A DNA stretch of 64,000 bases from SYFY01 sp041752315 (GTDB taxonomy: Bacteria > Pseudomonadota > Gammaproteobacteria > Pseudomonadales > Azotimanducaceae). The notes beneath the pieces were generated by a model. The model was given only the letters and a program-made list of their open reading frames with translations, was not told the origin of the DNA and searched no databases. Of the stretch, positions 18,286-27,896 are shown piece after piece. The stretch is from assembly GCA_041752315.1 (NCBI GenBank), contig JBGSHJ010000059.1:76656-140655 (forward strand), in the 5' to 3' direction. Each line of letters opens with the position of its first letter. Positions within the stretch are counted from its first letter, which is position 1. The position numbers were made by a program, and so were the translations under genes.

Positions 18286-20472
18286 ATGTCGACCAACCCT
18301 TTTGGACCAATACTGAAAATCGGCCTGCCGGCCATTCTTGGCCTGACCAGCCTGTCCACCAACATGGCTCTTGCCTCCGAAGGCGCTCGAGTCATCGAAG
18401 AAATCGTGGTCACGGCGCGCAAGCGTGAAGAGAACATCCAGGACGTTGGCCTTTCTGTCAGCGCGTTGTCACAGGAAGAAATCGACAATACCTTTGCACG
18501 GGACCTGCGTGATCTTGTCTACGTGTCACCAAACCTGGTGCTGGATGACACCGCACAAGGCCCCGGTGGCGTCGCTTCGGCTTTCATTCGTGGCATCGGC
18601 GTATCTGAAGTGGAAAAAAACTTCGATCCGGCCGTTGGCGTCGTTGTTGACGGAATTTTCCTTGGCACCATGACCGGTGGCATCACGCGGGCCATTGACC
18701 TTGAAAGTGTCGAAGTACTGCGTGGACCGCAAGGTACGCTGTTCGGCCGCAATACGATTGGTGGTGTGATCAATCTTCGTCGCTCGAAACCTACCGGTGA
18801 ACTGGGCGGCAAGGTGCGGGCAAGCTTTGCCAACTACGAGACCATGCGTGTTGATGGCCTGCTGAATTTTGGTGTCGGCGAAAAAGTTGCCGTAAAACTC
18901 ACCGGGACATATGAAGACCAGGGCGATGGCTACTACAAAAACGTCAATACCGGTCGCCGTGACGGGCAGATCGAATACCAGAGCTTCGGTGGGAATATCC
19001 TCTTTTCGCCCATGGAGACCATGGAGATCGAGTACACCACACAGATCGAAAGAACCGACCAGGACACACCGGTGTTGCTGAACGTCGGACAACCGGGGCA
19101 GTTGTTCTGCGACGCCTTTGGATTCTGTTCGCCCGATCTGCATACACCTGTGTCAGGTGATCGCCTGAAAACAACGCAGTTCGAGGTTGGTCCGAACGAC
19201 GCGACGTTTGATGCCGATACCCATATCGTCGAGGTGCGCTGGGATCTGACGGACTCGTTGAGTCTCGACTACATCTTTGGATCCTGGGAAACCGAGGAGA
19301 CCGTGTTGACGGACTTTGATGCGGTACGTCCCGTCCTGTTCCATACATCCCGTCCTGCGGACTATGAACAAATGACCCATGAACTTCGATTGACCTGGGA
19401 CGGTGATAGCCGTGTGCGGGGAACCGCCGGCCTCTATGCATGGGACTCGGAGTACGAAATCGGGCTGCGGAGTTTCATCGGGTTCGCCGTTCCGAACGTG
19501 GTTCTCGATCTGCCGCAGACTTCCCATCAGGAATCCCAGTCGTGGGCAGCGTTTGTTGAAGGTGACGTAGACCTCACCGACAGCCTGACGCTGACCATTG
19601 GTGGTCGTTACACGGAAGACAAGAAGGATACGGACCAGAGAGGCATCGTCACGGCCACTGCAGATGATCAATGGAATGAGTTCACCCCGAAGCTGGGCCT
19701 GAAATACGCGATCAACGACAACGCCATGGTCTACTTCACCTATGCAGCGGGTTATCGCAGCGGTGGATTCAATGGCCGGGTCGACAGCGTGGAAACTGCC
19801 ACCACGCCGTACGACCAGGAAAAGGTGGATAACTACGAAGGTGGCTTCAAGACCGATTGGCTGGACGGAACGCTGCGGGTGAATGGCGCGCTGTTCTACA
19901 TGGATTACAGCGACAAGCAGGAAGAGCTTCAACTGCCATCTGCAACGAGCGGGACTGGTCAGGTGACACTGGTCGCCAACGCATCAACGGCAACCATGCA
20001 AGGCATAGAACTCGATGTGACCTGGCTTGCATCGGATGCACTCAGCCTGCGTGCCAACCTCGGTCTGCTGGACGCAAAGTACGACAAGTTCCAGTTCAAC
20101 AATGCGGCTGGCCAGCAGGACCTGTCGAATCTTGAACTGCGTCGTGCGCCAGAGGTTTCTGCAACATTGAGCGCGACGTACGAATGGACCATCGGCAATG
20201 GGCGCGCGTGGTCGGTACTCGGTTGGCACTACATCAGTGAGTATGAAGTCGATTTTGCCAACAAGCCGGAGCTGACCAATGATGCGCAGCAACTGGTGAG
20301 TGCGTCGTTCAACTATGAAATGGGTGCCGTACGCGTCAGCGCATTCGGTCACAATCTGCTGAACGAAGATGCATACACGATCGGCTTTGACGTCGCAGGA
20401 CTGTGGAGTTATGCCGCTACGCGGCCACCTCGCACCTATGGTCTGGAGGTGGGTTATACGTTTGGCGAATAG
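18286..20472 (+). CDS. TonB-dependent outer-membrane receptor
   Basis: A 728-residue receptor. A signal peptide ends near residue 30 (NMALASEG), then EEIVVTARKREENIQDVG forms the TonB-box region. A plug domain follows, including AFIRGIG and VLRGPQGTLFGRNTIGG, and then a beta-barrel ending in GLEVGYTFGE. Receptors of this kind import siderophores, haem, vitamins, sugars or hydrophobic compounds. The neighbouring P450s and SnoaL-like protein hint at an organic substrate rather than iron, as inference. It closes with a good terminator. Confidence 0.92.
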   Translation: MSTNPFGPILKIGLPAILGLTSLSTNMALASEGARVIEEIVVTARKREENIQDVGLSVSALSQEEIDNTFARDLRDLVYVSPNLVLDDTAQGPGGVASAFIRGIGVSEVEKNFDPAVGVVVDGIFLGTMTGGITRAIDLESVEVLRGPQGTLFGRNTIGGVINLRRSKPTGELGGKVRASFANYETMRVDGLLNFGVGEKVAVKLTGTYEDQGDGYYKNVNTGRRDGQIEYQSFGGNILFSPMETMEIEYTTQIERTDQDTPVLLNVGQPGQLFCDAFGFCSPDLHTPVSGDRLKTTQFEVGPNDATFDADTHIVEVRWDLTDSLSLDYIFGSWETEETVLTDFDAVRPVLFHTSRPADYEQMTHELRLTWDGDSRVRGTAGLYAWDSEYEIGLRSFIGFAVPNVVLDLPQTSHQESQSWAAFVEGDVDLTDSLTLTIGGRYTEDKKDTDQRGIVTATADDQWNEFTPKLGLKYAINDNAMVYFTYAAGYRSGGFNGRVDSVETATTPYDQEKVDNYEGGFKTDWLDGTLRVNGALFYMDYSDKQEELQLPSATSGTGQVTLVANASTATMQGIELDVTWLASDALSLRANLGLLDAKYDKFQFNNAAGQQDLSNLELRRAPEVSATLSATYEWTIGNGRAWSVLGWHYISEYEVDFANKPELTNDAQQLVSASFNYEMGAVRVSAFGHNLLNEDAYTIGFDVAGLWSYAATRPPRTYGLEVGYTFGE

Positions 20473-20490
20473 ACCAGGCTTCTGACCCGA

Positions 20491-20518
20491 AAACGGCGAT
20501 TGCGGTCGCCGTTTTTTT
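20491..20518 (+). terminator. Intrinsic terminator after the TonB receptor
   Basis: Stem AACGGCGA/TCGCCGTT with a 6-base loop, followed immediately by a run of T. It starts 19 bases after the receptor stop. Confidence 0.9.
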
Positions 20519-20612
20519 GCCTTCACCGGTTTTCGCCGCGGCGTGACCAATGCCCAGGGCGGGGAAGAGGTCTGGTCCGGAGCTTCGCGTGCGTCCTGTT
20601 CAACACTGATGG

Positions 20613-22196
20613 ATGGATGAGCAAGCTCTAATGGACGACACATCGGGTCGCTTGATCCGGGCCTGCAGCGAGAAGTCAAAAAGCGAAACGCTCGCATATC
20701 TGTCACGACTCGTCTGCAATGAAAGGAACCTGCGAAGCTGCGTCCGGCAACTCGGACGGTTACTGGTTTGTTCTGCCTGGTCTCGACCCGCCCACGTCAT
20801 CAACTTCACACTCTTGTTGAGTGTCTTCTTTGCGTGTGCCTCAGTGGTTGCCCAACAGTCCGAAGTTATCGAGCCTGAATCGGCACCGTCGATTTCACAG
20901 GCTGGCAAACACGAGCCTCCGGGCAAAGTCGAAGTCCAGCCCATCGCCGACGATGACAGGATCGGGCAACGAATCACGGATATTCTGATAACGACAAGCT
21001 GGTTTGGTGAGCCCAGGGTAATTGTCCAGAACGGAATCGTTTTCCTGAAAGGAACAACACAAGACGATGAATCCAGGCAATGGGCGGGAGACTTGGCGAA
21101 GAACACGCAGGGAGTTGTAGCGGTCGTCAATCAAATCGAAGTGACGCCAACGTCGGTTTGGGATTTCGATCCAACTTTTCAGGTGCTGAATGATCTGGCA
21201 CGCCGATTCTTGCGATCCCTCCCCTTGATCGTGGTAGCGGTGGTCGTAATCACCATCTCATGGATGTTTGCCAGATTGACCGTGAGCCTGCTGCGTCGCG
21301 GGCTTCGGGCCAGATCCACCAGTCGACTTTTGCGCGAAGTAACGGCTCGCACTGGTGGAGTGGTTGTAATGCTCGTTGGCTTCTACCTTGTGCTGCGTAT
21401 CGCCGGGCTCACACAACTCGCGCTTACGGTGGTGGGTGGCACGGGCCTGATCGGTTTGGTGCTTGGCATTGCTTTTCGCGACATCACCGAGAATTTTCTG
21501 GCCAGTCTGTTTCTGAGTTTTCAGCAACCGTTTCGTGAGGGCGATCTGGTGGAAGTGGCGAACGCCACGGGGTACGTTCAACGGCTGACTTCGCGCACGA
21601 CTGTTCTGATGACACTCGACGGCAATCAACTGCAAATCCCCAATTCGACAGTCTTCAAGAGCACGATTCGCAACTTTACAAGCAATCCCAATCGTCGCGA
21701 TGATTTCATCGTAGGTATCGGCTACGAAGGTTCCATTCCCTTTGCCCAGGAAGTTGCGTTGAAGGTTCTCGCCGAGCACCCCGCCGTGCTGACGGAGCCG
21801 GAGCCTCTGGTGCTCGTGGAAAATCTCGGCCCGTCCACAGTCAATCTGCGTGTCTATTTCTGGCTCGATGGCAGTCGACACAGCTGGCTCAAAGTCAAAT
21901 CGTCCGTTATTCGGCAGGTCAAAAGGGCGTTCCAGGAATCAGGAATCTCACTGCCGGATGAAGCCCGTGAAGTCACCTTCCCTCTCGGGGTGCCCGTACG
22001 CATGATGGAACGCGATGGAGAGGCGAGACCAGTCGAGGCAGCCGAGCCAAAGCCGATCGCGGAACTCGAGGCCGTGTCGACCAAGGCAGAAGCCGGCCTG
22101 CAAAGTGAAGCCGGGGCAATCAAGGAGCAGGCACGCAGATCCTGGACCCCAGGGGAGAATCTGCTGACTCCATCGTCGTCTGCAGAGACCAGTTGA
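20613..22196 (+). CDS. Mechanosensitive ion channel (MscS family) with N-terminal BON-like domain
   Basis: A protein of up to 527 residues. After a hydrophobic export or anchor segment (about residues 60-80, ending ACASVVAQQ) comes a BON-like domain (about 110-175: ITDILITTS...VFLKGTTQDDE...VAVVNQIEV). It is followed by transmembrane helices, the MscS pore helix (GTGLIGLVLGIAFRDITENF), and the beta domain (REGDLVEV, QIPNSTVF). It would release solutes on hypo-osmotic shock. The start is uncertain: ATG at 20613 or 20631, and neither places the hydrophobic segment at the very N-terminus. A DUF2254 membrane protein follows after 49 bases. Confidence 0.85.
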   Translation: MDEQALMDDTSGRLIRACSEKSKSETLAYLSRLVCNERNLRSCVRQLGRLLVCSAWSRPAHVINFTLLLSVFFACASVVAQQSEVIEPESAPSISQAGKHEPPGKVEVQPIADDDRIGQRITDILITTSWFGEPRVIVQNGIVFLKGTTQDDESRQWAGDLAKNTQGVVAVVNQIEVTPTSVWDFDPTFQVLNDLARRFLRSLPLIVVAVVVITISWMFARLTVSLLRRGLRARSTSRLLREVTARTGGVVVMLVGFYLVLRIAGLTQLALTVVGGTGLIGLVLGIAFRDITENFLASLFLSFQQPFREGDLVEVANATGYVQRLTSRTTVLMTLDGNQLQIPNSTVFKSTIRNFTSNPNRRDDFIVGIGYEGSIPFAQEVALKVLAEHPAVLTEPEPLVLVENLGPSTVNLRVYFWLDGSRHSWLKVKSSVIRQVKRAFQESGISLPDEAREVTFPLGVPVRMMERDGEARPVEAAEPKPIAELEAVSTKAEAGLQSEAGAIKEQARRSWTPGENLLTPSSSAETS

Positions 22197-22245
22197 AGTC
22201 GCGGAGCATTCGAATAAAAAGAGCCTGGAAATCGTATGGGAATTG

Positions 22246-23559
22246 ATGAAGTCTGCGTTGACCGACCCTAAGGTTGTTACACCAGGTACGCCGAAATTGA
22301 GGAATAACCTCCGATTTTTCTTCAAACGGCTCAAGGAGCGATTATGGGTCAAGCCGCTCGTCGTATGTGTGCTCTCCATTGGCGCAGTTTTTCTTGCCAA
22401 TCTGGGGGAAATGGCTGAACTCGACCGTTTCCTGCCGGAAATCTCGAAGGAATCAACTGTCACGTTGCTCAGGATCATGACGTCGAGCATGTTGACGATG
22501 GCCACACTTGCCGTAGCTGCGATGGTGGCGGCTTATGTGGCGGCAAGCGGGTCAGCAACACCTCGCGCTTTTTCGCTGATCATCGGCGACGACGTTTCAC
22601 AGAATGCGCTTTCGGCATTCATCGGCGCGTTTATTTATAGCGTGGTCGCGCTGGTAGCGCTGTTGAACGGATTCTATGGTGGACGTGCCAGTCAGTTTGT
22701 CCTGTTCCTCCTGACAATGGTTGTGCTGGCAGTCGTCATCATCACCTTCATCAGGTGGGTCGATAACATCGCCCGGCTCGGTCAGCTGAACAATACTATT
22801 GACAAGGTGGAGACGGCAGCCGCGAAGGCGATTCGGCAGCGACAGTCGGCGCCGCGCCTTGGCGGCGTCGCGACGTTTCGCCCTCCGGATGGGAGTCGGG
22901 CAGTGTTCGGAAAATCCATTGGTTACGTGCAGCGGGTTGACACAGCGGCGTTGCAAGCGCAGGCGGTGGACTTGCAACTGAGAATTATCGTGGCGGCGTT
23001 GCCCGGTACCTTCTGCACCCCAGACTACCCAGTCGCGTGGGTGATTGGTGAGGCGTCAGGGAGCGTGTCCGATGAGGCAGTCGAAACAATCGTTGCTACT
23101 TTTGTAATCGGCGGCTCGAGAATCTTTGATGAGGATCCGCGGTTCGGGCTGGTGGTCCTCTCAGAGATCGCGAGCCGCGCGCTTTCGCCCGCGGTCAATG
23201 ATCCAGGGACTGCCATCGACGTCGCTGGCACTCTGGTTCGCCTGTTCGTGATGTGGAGCGACTGTGGTAAAGCAGAGGGCGTTTCTGCAGTTCAGTTCGA
23301 CCGCGTTGCTGTCCCGGAATTGTCCATGGAAGACATGTTCGACGACGCTTTCACCGGCATTGCACGGGACGGGGCGGCCTATATCGAAGTTGTCGTGCGG
23401 TTACTCAAGGTCTATGAATCACTGGCCGCGATCGGAGACCCTACGATGCGCGAGAACGCGCTCCGACACTCCCGTCTCGCGCTGGCTCGCAGCGAGAATG
23501 TACTCAAAATTCCGGAAGATCTCGCAGCTGCCCGGGAGGCAGCCAGGTTTGCACGGTGA
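22246..23559 (+). CDS. DUF2254 family membrane protein
   Basis: About 437 residues. Four hydrophobic segments are evident between residues about 35 and 180 (around VVCVLSIGAVFLANLG, LTMATLAVAAMVAAYVAA, IGAFIYSVVALVALLNGF and FVLFLLTMVVLAVVIITFI), followed by a large soluble domain with GYVQRVD and SPAVNDPGTAIDVAGTL, typical of DUF2254. Function is unknown. ATG at 22246 (GGGA just upstream) is preferred to the TTG at 22243. It is likely in one transcript with the MscS gene. Confidence 0.85.
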   Translation: MKSALTDPKVVTPGTPKLRNNLRFFFKRLKERLWVKPLVVCVLSIGAVFLANLGEMAELDRFLPEISKESTVTLLRIMTSSMLTMATLAVAAMVAAYVAASGSATPRAFSLIIGDDVSQNALSAFIGAFIYSVVALVALLNGFYGGRASQFVLFLLTMVVLAVVIITFIRWVDNIARLGQLNNTIDKVETAAAKAIRQRQSAPRLGGVATFRPPDGSRAVFGKSIGYVQRVDTAALQAQAVDLQLRIIVAALPGTFCTPDYPVAWVIGEASGSVSDEAVETIVATFVIGGSRIFDEDPRFGLVVLSEIASRALSPAVNDPGTAIDVAGTLVRLFVMWSDCGKAEGVSAVQFDRVAVPELSMEDMFDDAFTGIARDGAAYIEVVVRLLKVYESLAAIGDPTMRENALRHSRLALARSENVLKIPEDLAAAREAARFAR

Positions 23560-23662
23560 CAGGTAATGGGCAATCAAGGCAACCGAGGACCGGATATATG
23601 CCGGCAAGCTGGCATACAACAAGCCAGTAGCCTGTTTGAGGGCAGTGCAGTTGGAACAGGAG

Positions 23663-23689
23663 AAGGCGGCTCCGCACGGGAGCCGCCTT
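23663..23689. terminator. Bidirectional terminator-like hairpin between convergent genes
   Basis: A perfect 11-bp stem (AAGGCGGCTCC with GGAGCCGCCTT) around a 5-base loop. It lies between the DUF2254 stop and the end of the leftward TonB receptor gene. T-runs are weak on both sides. Confidence 0.65.
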
Positions 23690-23707
23690 GATTACTTCGC
23701 CATCGTT

Positions 23708-26230
23708 CTATTGCAGACGATAGGTCAGTTGCGCAGTGACGAGACGAGGATAGGCGATCTGACCGGTGAGGTCCGAAAGTCCTGTACCGGGAATCGTCTT
23801 TTGCAGCGGCTTGTCCTGCACGCTGGTGACGTAGATTTCGTTGGCACAGTTGGAGCAGATCAGACCAACTTCCCATGGGCCGTCAGCCTGGTACAACCGG
23901 GCAGACAGGTTGGAGACGGTGCGTGCAGGTGTCGCCGTATTGGGTTGCCGGCGCCCCTTGTAGCCCTTGTTGTGATGGATGACGTCGGCCGTGAGTTCGA
24001 GTCCCCACGTGCTGGTGAGCATGGTGTCGAACGTTGCGCCGACGTTGACCTGCAACGGGCCACCACCATAACGTTCGCCTGAGAGGTCCTGCACGTTGAC
24101 GCCGATCGCCGGATCAAGATGGCAGCCGGGACCCGTGGCTTCAACCAATTGTGCGGTGTGGCACTGCGCGTCTGCAAACTCGTCAAATTCCAGCTTGCTG
24201 TACTGCCCGGCGAGGCGAAGCTGCAGCGCTTCCGACGCCTGGAAAACAGTCTGGATTTCGATGCCTTCGGAGGTTGCCACAGCGGCGTTCTGCGTGGAGA
24301 ACGTGGTGGTCTGGCTGTCAAACACCGCAACCTGCAGATCCTCGTACTCGTAGGAATACAGGATCAGGTCCGCGGAAAGCCGACCATCCATGTAGTAGCC
24401 CTTGATACCCACTTCAAATCCGTCGACTTCGGTTTCATCAAAAATGAAATAGTCATCGATGGCGGCCTGGCCGGCCTGCGACAGATTGGGCACCGTACCG
24501 GGATTCGAGATCCCGAACGACTGGAAGCCCGTCTTGTACGCGGCATAGATCATGAGGTCGTCGATGGGTGTCCAGCTGATGGTGACTTCCGGCGATACAT
24601 TGTCCGACTTGCCTTTCGGCGAGTAAAAGACACCATCGGGTGAGAAGCCCAGCCCACGCTCATAGATGTTGCCACCAAACGAGTCGCGCTCTTCTTCCGT
24701 GTAGCGTGCACCGGCCGTGGCTGTCCACTGCTCACTGATTTCCCAGTCGACACTGCCGAAAAACGACAGGCTTTCGATGTTGTTGTCCCAGTGCTGGTGG
24801 TAGTTGATGCTGGTGCCGGGATAGATGCTGTTCGGATCAGGATCCGGACCACCAAAAAAGGCGTTTGGCAGAATCTGGACAGGCGCATCGAGATCTCGCT
24901 GCATGTCCTCATAGAAGCCACCCAGCATGAAGTTCACCGGACCGTCGAAGGTCGACTGCAATCGCAGTTCCTGGGTAATCGCATCACCACCTTCACCCTG
25001 CTTCGAGACGACGATCGCAAAGCTGGTGTAGTCGTAGTTGGTGTACTCACGATGCCGATAGTCCCAGTAACCGGTCATGGACGTCAGAGTGAAGTTGTCG
25101 AGTTCGAGGTTCATCTCGAGGGTCGCCAGTTTGTTGTCCAGCTTGTTGAAGAGTCGGTCGCTCTCGTCAAGACCTGGATGATTGTTGATGACGGCCGCCG
25201 GGGGCAGTGCACCGTTGCGTTCGAGCCGAGGGTGCTTGTCCAGACAGGTTTGTGTGGGATCCGGACCCAGCGCGGGGGAGTAGTGCGGGTTCGCTCCAGG
25301 ACCATCGGCACAGGCAAACAATACGGTACGGCCCGCATCGTTCTGCTTGGAGTAGGATTTGAAGAGTTTCAGGGTCGCATCAAAGTTGTCGGTCGGCTCC
25401 CAGACCGTCGTCAATCGAATGACGTGCTGATCCTGCTTCGGATAATCGTCGTACGATGCACCGCGTGAGGGTCCGCTGTTCAGTGCCGTGGTATCCAGTG
25501 GCTCGGCGCTGTTTTTCAGATAGCCGCCCTGCATGTTCTGATAACGGCCGGCCAGGCGCACGGCAAGGGTATCGCCGATGGGCAGTGACAAGCCGGCTTC
25601 CAGTACTGGATCCTCGGTGACAAACTCATAGGCCGCACGGACAAAACCATCCATTTCGCCGCCAACTTCCGGCACCACGCTGGTGATTGCAATCACACCT
25701 GCCGGACTGTTCTTGCCAAAGAACAGGGCCTGTGGGCCTTTCAGCACTTCGATCGACTCCACGTCAAACAGGCCGGTGTCCAGCATGTGCCCGCGACTGA
25801 AGGACATCCCATCGATAACCAGCGAGACCGGTTGGTCCGCACCATAGTCAACGGCCAGGTTGCCAACACCACGAATGAAGATCGATCCACCCGCACCACC
25901 ACCGGCAGCATGGCCGATCTGGACACCGGGAATTCGCGCCGTGATCTGATCGAGGTCGCGTGTGTAGTAGCGCTCGACTTCCTCCTGACCCATGGCAGAA
26001 ACGGCCACGGGAGTGTCAACCAGTCGTTCTTCGCGCTTGCGCGCGGTAACGACAATTTCTTCGATTGCCAATGAACTGGCGCCTTCCTCGGCCAATGCCA
26101 ACGGGCTGCCGAGACCGAACCCTGCAATCGCAGCCGCCATCACCGTACTCGACAGCCCCATGGCTGCCAGCTTCTGGCGAACGGATTGGCGAGGACAGGT
26201 TCCGGGTGTTATCCCCGATTGATGAACCAT
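23708..26230 (-). CDS. TonB-dependent outer-membrane receptor (distal to IsdG-like gene)
   Basis: An 840-residue receptor. It has a long signal region (MAAAIAGFGLGSPLALA), the TonB-box region EEIVVTARKREERLVDTP, and a plug with SIFIRGVGNLAVDYG and VLKGPQALFFGKNSPAGVI. A barrel follows, ending ...AQLTYRLQ; the last residue is not the usual aromatic. The start at 26230 has GGGAGAG upstream, whereas the frame extends open another 120 codons without homology. It is the last gene of a leftward set with an IsdG-like monooxygenase and a phytanoyl-CoA-type dioxygenase. The cargo is unknown; haem is one option suggested by the neighbour. Confidence 0.9.
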   Translation of the reverse strand: MVHQSGITPGTCPRQSVRQKLAAMGLSSTVMAAAIAGFGLGSPLALAEEGASSLAIEEIVVTARKREERLVDTPVAVSAMGQEEVERYYTRDLDQITARIPGVQIGHAAGGGAGGSIFIRGVGNLAVDYGADQPVSLVIDGMSFSRGHMLDTGLFDVESIEVLKGPQALFFGKNSPAGVIAITSVVPEVGGEMDGFVRAAYEFVTEDPVLEAGLSLPIGDTLAVRLAGRYQNMQGGYLKNSAEPLDTTALNSGPSRGASYDDYPKQDQHVIRLTTVWEPTDNFDATLKLFKSYSKQNDAGRTVLFACADGPGANPHYSPALGPDPTQTCLDKHPRLERNGALPPAAVINNHPGLDESDRLFNKLDNKLATLEMNLELDNFTLTSMTGYWDYRHREYTNYDYTSFAIVVSKQGEGGDAITQELRLQSTFDGPVNFMLGGFYEDMQRDLDAPVQILPNAFFGGPDPDPNSIYPGTSINYHQHWDNNIESLSFFGSVDWEISEQWTATAGARYTEEERDSFGGNIYERGLGFSPDGVFYSPKGKSDNVSPEVTISWTPIDDLMIYAAYKTGFQSFGISNPGTVPNLSQAGQAAIDDYFIFDETEVDGFEVGIKGYYMDGRLSADLILYSYEYEDLQVAVFDSQTTTFSTQNAAVATSEGIEIQTVFQASEALQLRLAGQYSKLEFDEFADAQCHTAQLVEATGPGCHLDPAIGVNVQDLSGERYGGGPLQVNVGATFDTMLTSTWGLELTADVIHHNKGYKGRRQPNTATPARTVSNLSARLYQADGPWEVGLICSNCANEIYVTSVQDKPLQKTIPGTGLSDLTGQIAYPRLVTAQLTYRLQ

Positions 26231-26426
26231 AAAATTCTCTCCCACTTGTCGTTGAGATACAAACGCGCAAAAGGCTTGGGAAGGTGGAATAAAATCAGGT
26301 CGATGCGTGACTGCTGGACACCCCGGCCTTGTCGAAACCTCTCCGTGCCGACATGGCATTCGAACCGAGGCCATGTATAAAGCAATTTTCAACCACTTGG
26401 AAGAAGAACAATCACCTCTGACGGTT

Positions 26427-26729
26427 TTAAAGGACTGACTCGAACGTCTCCAGCTCCGGATGCCCGAGATACGTGCCTTTTGGCGCGGATGCCTGGGCGT
26501 GAGCGCGGCGAAAATTGTCTGATTCCGTCCAGGCAACAAATGCAGCCCTGGATTCCCAGGTGCTGTGTGATGCATACAGCACGTGATCATCCCGGACGTG
26601 GCCTTTCAGCAGGTGGAACCCGGTAAAACCGGGAACGTCATCAAGAAAGGACTCTCTTTCCCGCCAGATTTTTTCGAAGCCGGCTTCAAAACCCTTTGCG
26701 ATACGGAAGCGGTTCATCGCGATGAACAT
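26427..26729 (-). CDS. IsdG/HmoA-like antibiotic-biosynthesis-monooxygenase-fold protein
   Basis: A 100-residue ABM-domain protein. N6, W67 and H77 occur at the spacing of the IsdG/IsdI haem-degrading triad (Asn7, Trp67, His77 in the Staphylococcus proteins), and the segment FEKIWRERESFL also resembles that family. If the match is real it would open haem and release iron. Many ABM proteins have other substrates, so the call is family plus residue match, not proof. The gene lies 197 bases ahead of the TonB receptor gene and 141 bases after the dioxygenase gene. Confidence 0.8.
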   Translation of the reverse strand: MFIAMNRFRIAKGFEAGFEKIWRERESFLDDVPGFTGFHLLKGHVRDDHVLYASHSTWESRAAFVAWTESDNFRRAHAQASAPKGTYLGHPELETFESVL

Positions 26730-26869
26730 TCATGACTCTCCTGTTTGCTATGGCCTGTTTGGTTTGGCCTGTTTGCCCAGTCTGGTCTGTTGCCCTGGTT
26801 TTTTTGCGTACCTACCGCGCCGGTGCAGACAATCTGCACACGGTTGTCCCGGGTGCAGGGAAGGCGGGG

Positions 26870-27784
26870 TCACGATTGTCTGGTCAGCTGTTCCCGTATT
26901 CTGGCGCTGACCTGCGCATACAACTCATCGCCCCAGGCAGCAGCCTTGCCACTGAAGAGAAAATCGGGTGGTACCACCTCCGGTCCTTCGCCAGGTCCGG
27001 CGGGTGGACTGAAGTATCCAAGCGCATACGATCCCATGGAGTAACCCAGCAGTGCCCGCAAGTCCGGTTCGAGCGTCATGGCGATATGCGGCGGGCACGA
27101 AAGATACTGGTTTTCCTCCTGCCGGAGCCAGCCAAGGCAGTAGGTGATATTGATGCCGATGCGGTCCTGGCCGGATTGATTTTGGCCGCCGGCATGGATC
27201 ACCGAACCTGAATACACGAGTACGGAGCCCGCCTTCATCTGTGCATAACCTACTTCGTGGTCGCCAGGCTCTCGATCATCGGGCCAGGTGTTGGAGCCCG
27301 GCACAACACGTGTCGCGCCGTTTTTGTACGTGAAGTCGGTCAGTGCCCAGATGGTGTTGAACTGGGGCTCGATGGTCCGCGGCAGGAAACCGCCCCAGGC
27401 CAGTCTGTCACGGTGCAATGGCTGTGCGCCTTGCCCGGGGCTGATCCTGATGACCTGTGTCAGATGCAACTGCACACGATCCGTGAAGGGTCCGAGAAAC
27501 TTTTTGCCGGCCGCTATCATGGACGGCTGCATCACCAGTTCGCGACAAGCCGGTGAACGGGCGACGAGCGCACCGGTCCGGGTTGTCTGGCGACCGGTGA
27601 AATCATCCCTGCCAGGCGATGTCGCGTCGACAAAAGGCATGACTTCCGTACGGACACGATCCAGCAGTGCAGGGTCGGCGAGACCATCGATGATGACCGC
27701 TCCGTCCCTCTCCAGTCGCTCCGCGACCAGATCGGGACTGGCGTCTGCACTGATGTGTTCGACGTCGGCAACGCTGCTGCTCAT
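26870..27784 (-). CDS. Phytanoyl-CoA dioxygenase (PhyH)-family Fe(II)/2-oxoglutarate oxygenase
   Basis: A 304-residue oxygenase. The iron facial triad is H124, D126 (HRD in PLHRDRLAWGG) and H197 (SVIHAGG), and R208 (GQDRIGINITY) is placed to bind 2-oxoglutarate. The family hydroxylates acyl-CoAs, lipids, or natural products. The start at 27784 was chosen because the longer frame upstream reads antisense through tRNA-Arg. It is first of a leftward set of three genes. No 2-oxoglutarate-independent feature is seen. Confidence 0.88.
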   Translation of the reverse strand: MSSSVADVEHISADASPDLVAERLERDGAVIIDGLADPALLDRVRTEVMPFVDATSPGRDDFTGRQTTRTGALVARSPACRELVMQPSMIAAGKKFLGPFTDRVQLHLTQVIRISPGQGAQPLHRDRLAWGGFLPRTIEPQFNTIWALTDFTYKNGATRVVPGSNTWPDDREPGDHEVGYAQMKAGSVLVYSGSVIHAGGQNQSGQDRIGINITYCLGWLRQEENQYLSCPPHIAMTLEPDLRALLGYSMGSYALGYFSPPAGPGEGPEVVPPDFLFSGKAAAWGDELYAQVSARIREQLTRQS

Positions 27785-27896
27785 GCTGGCTGCTCCCTGG
27801 CGCGCTCGCCAGAACGAATAATGAAGATGCAAGGATCTGAATGATGGAACATTCTGCGCCAGGTACAACAGATTATTTCTCAGGCTGTGCCAAGCG

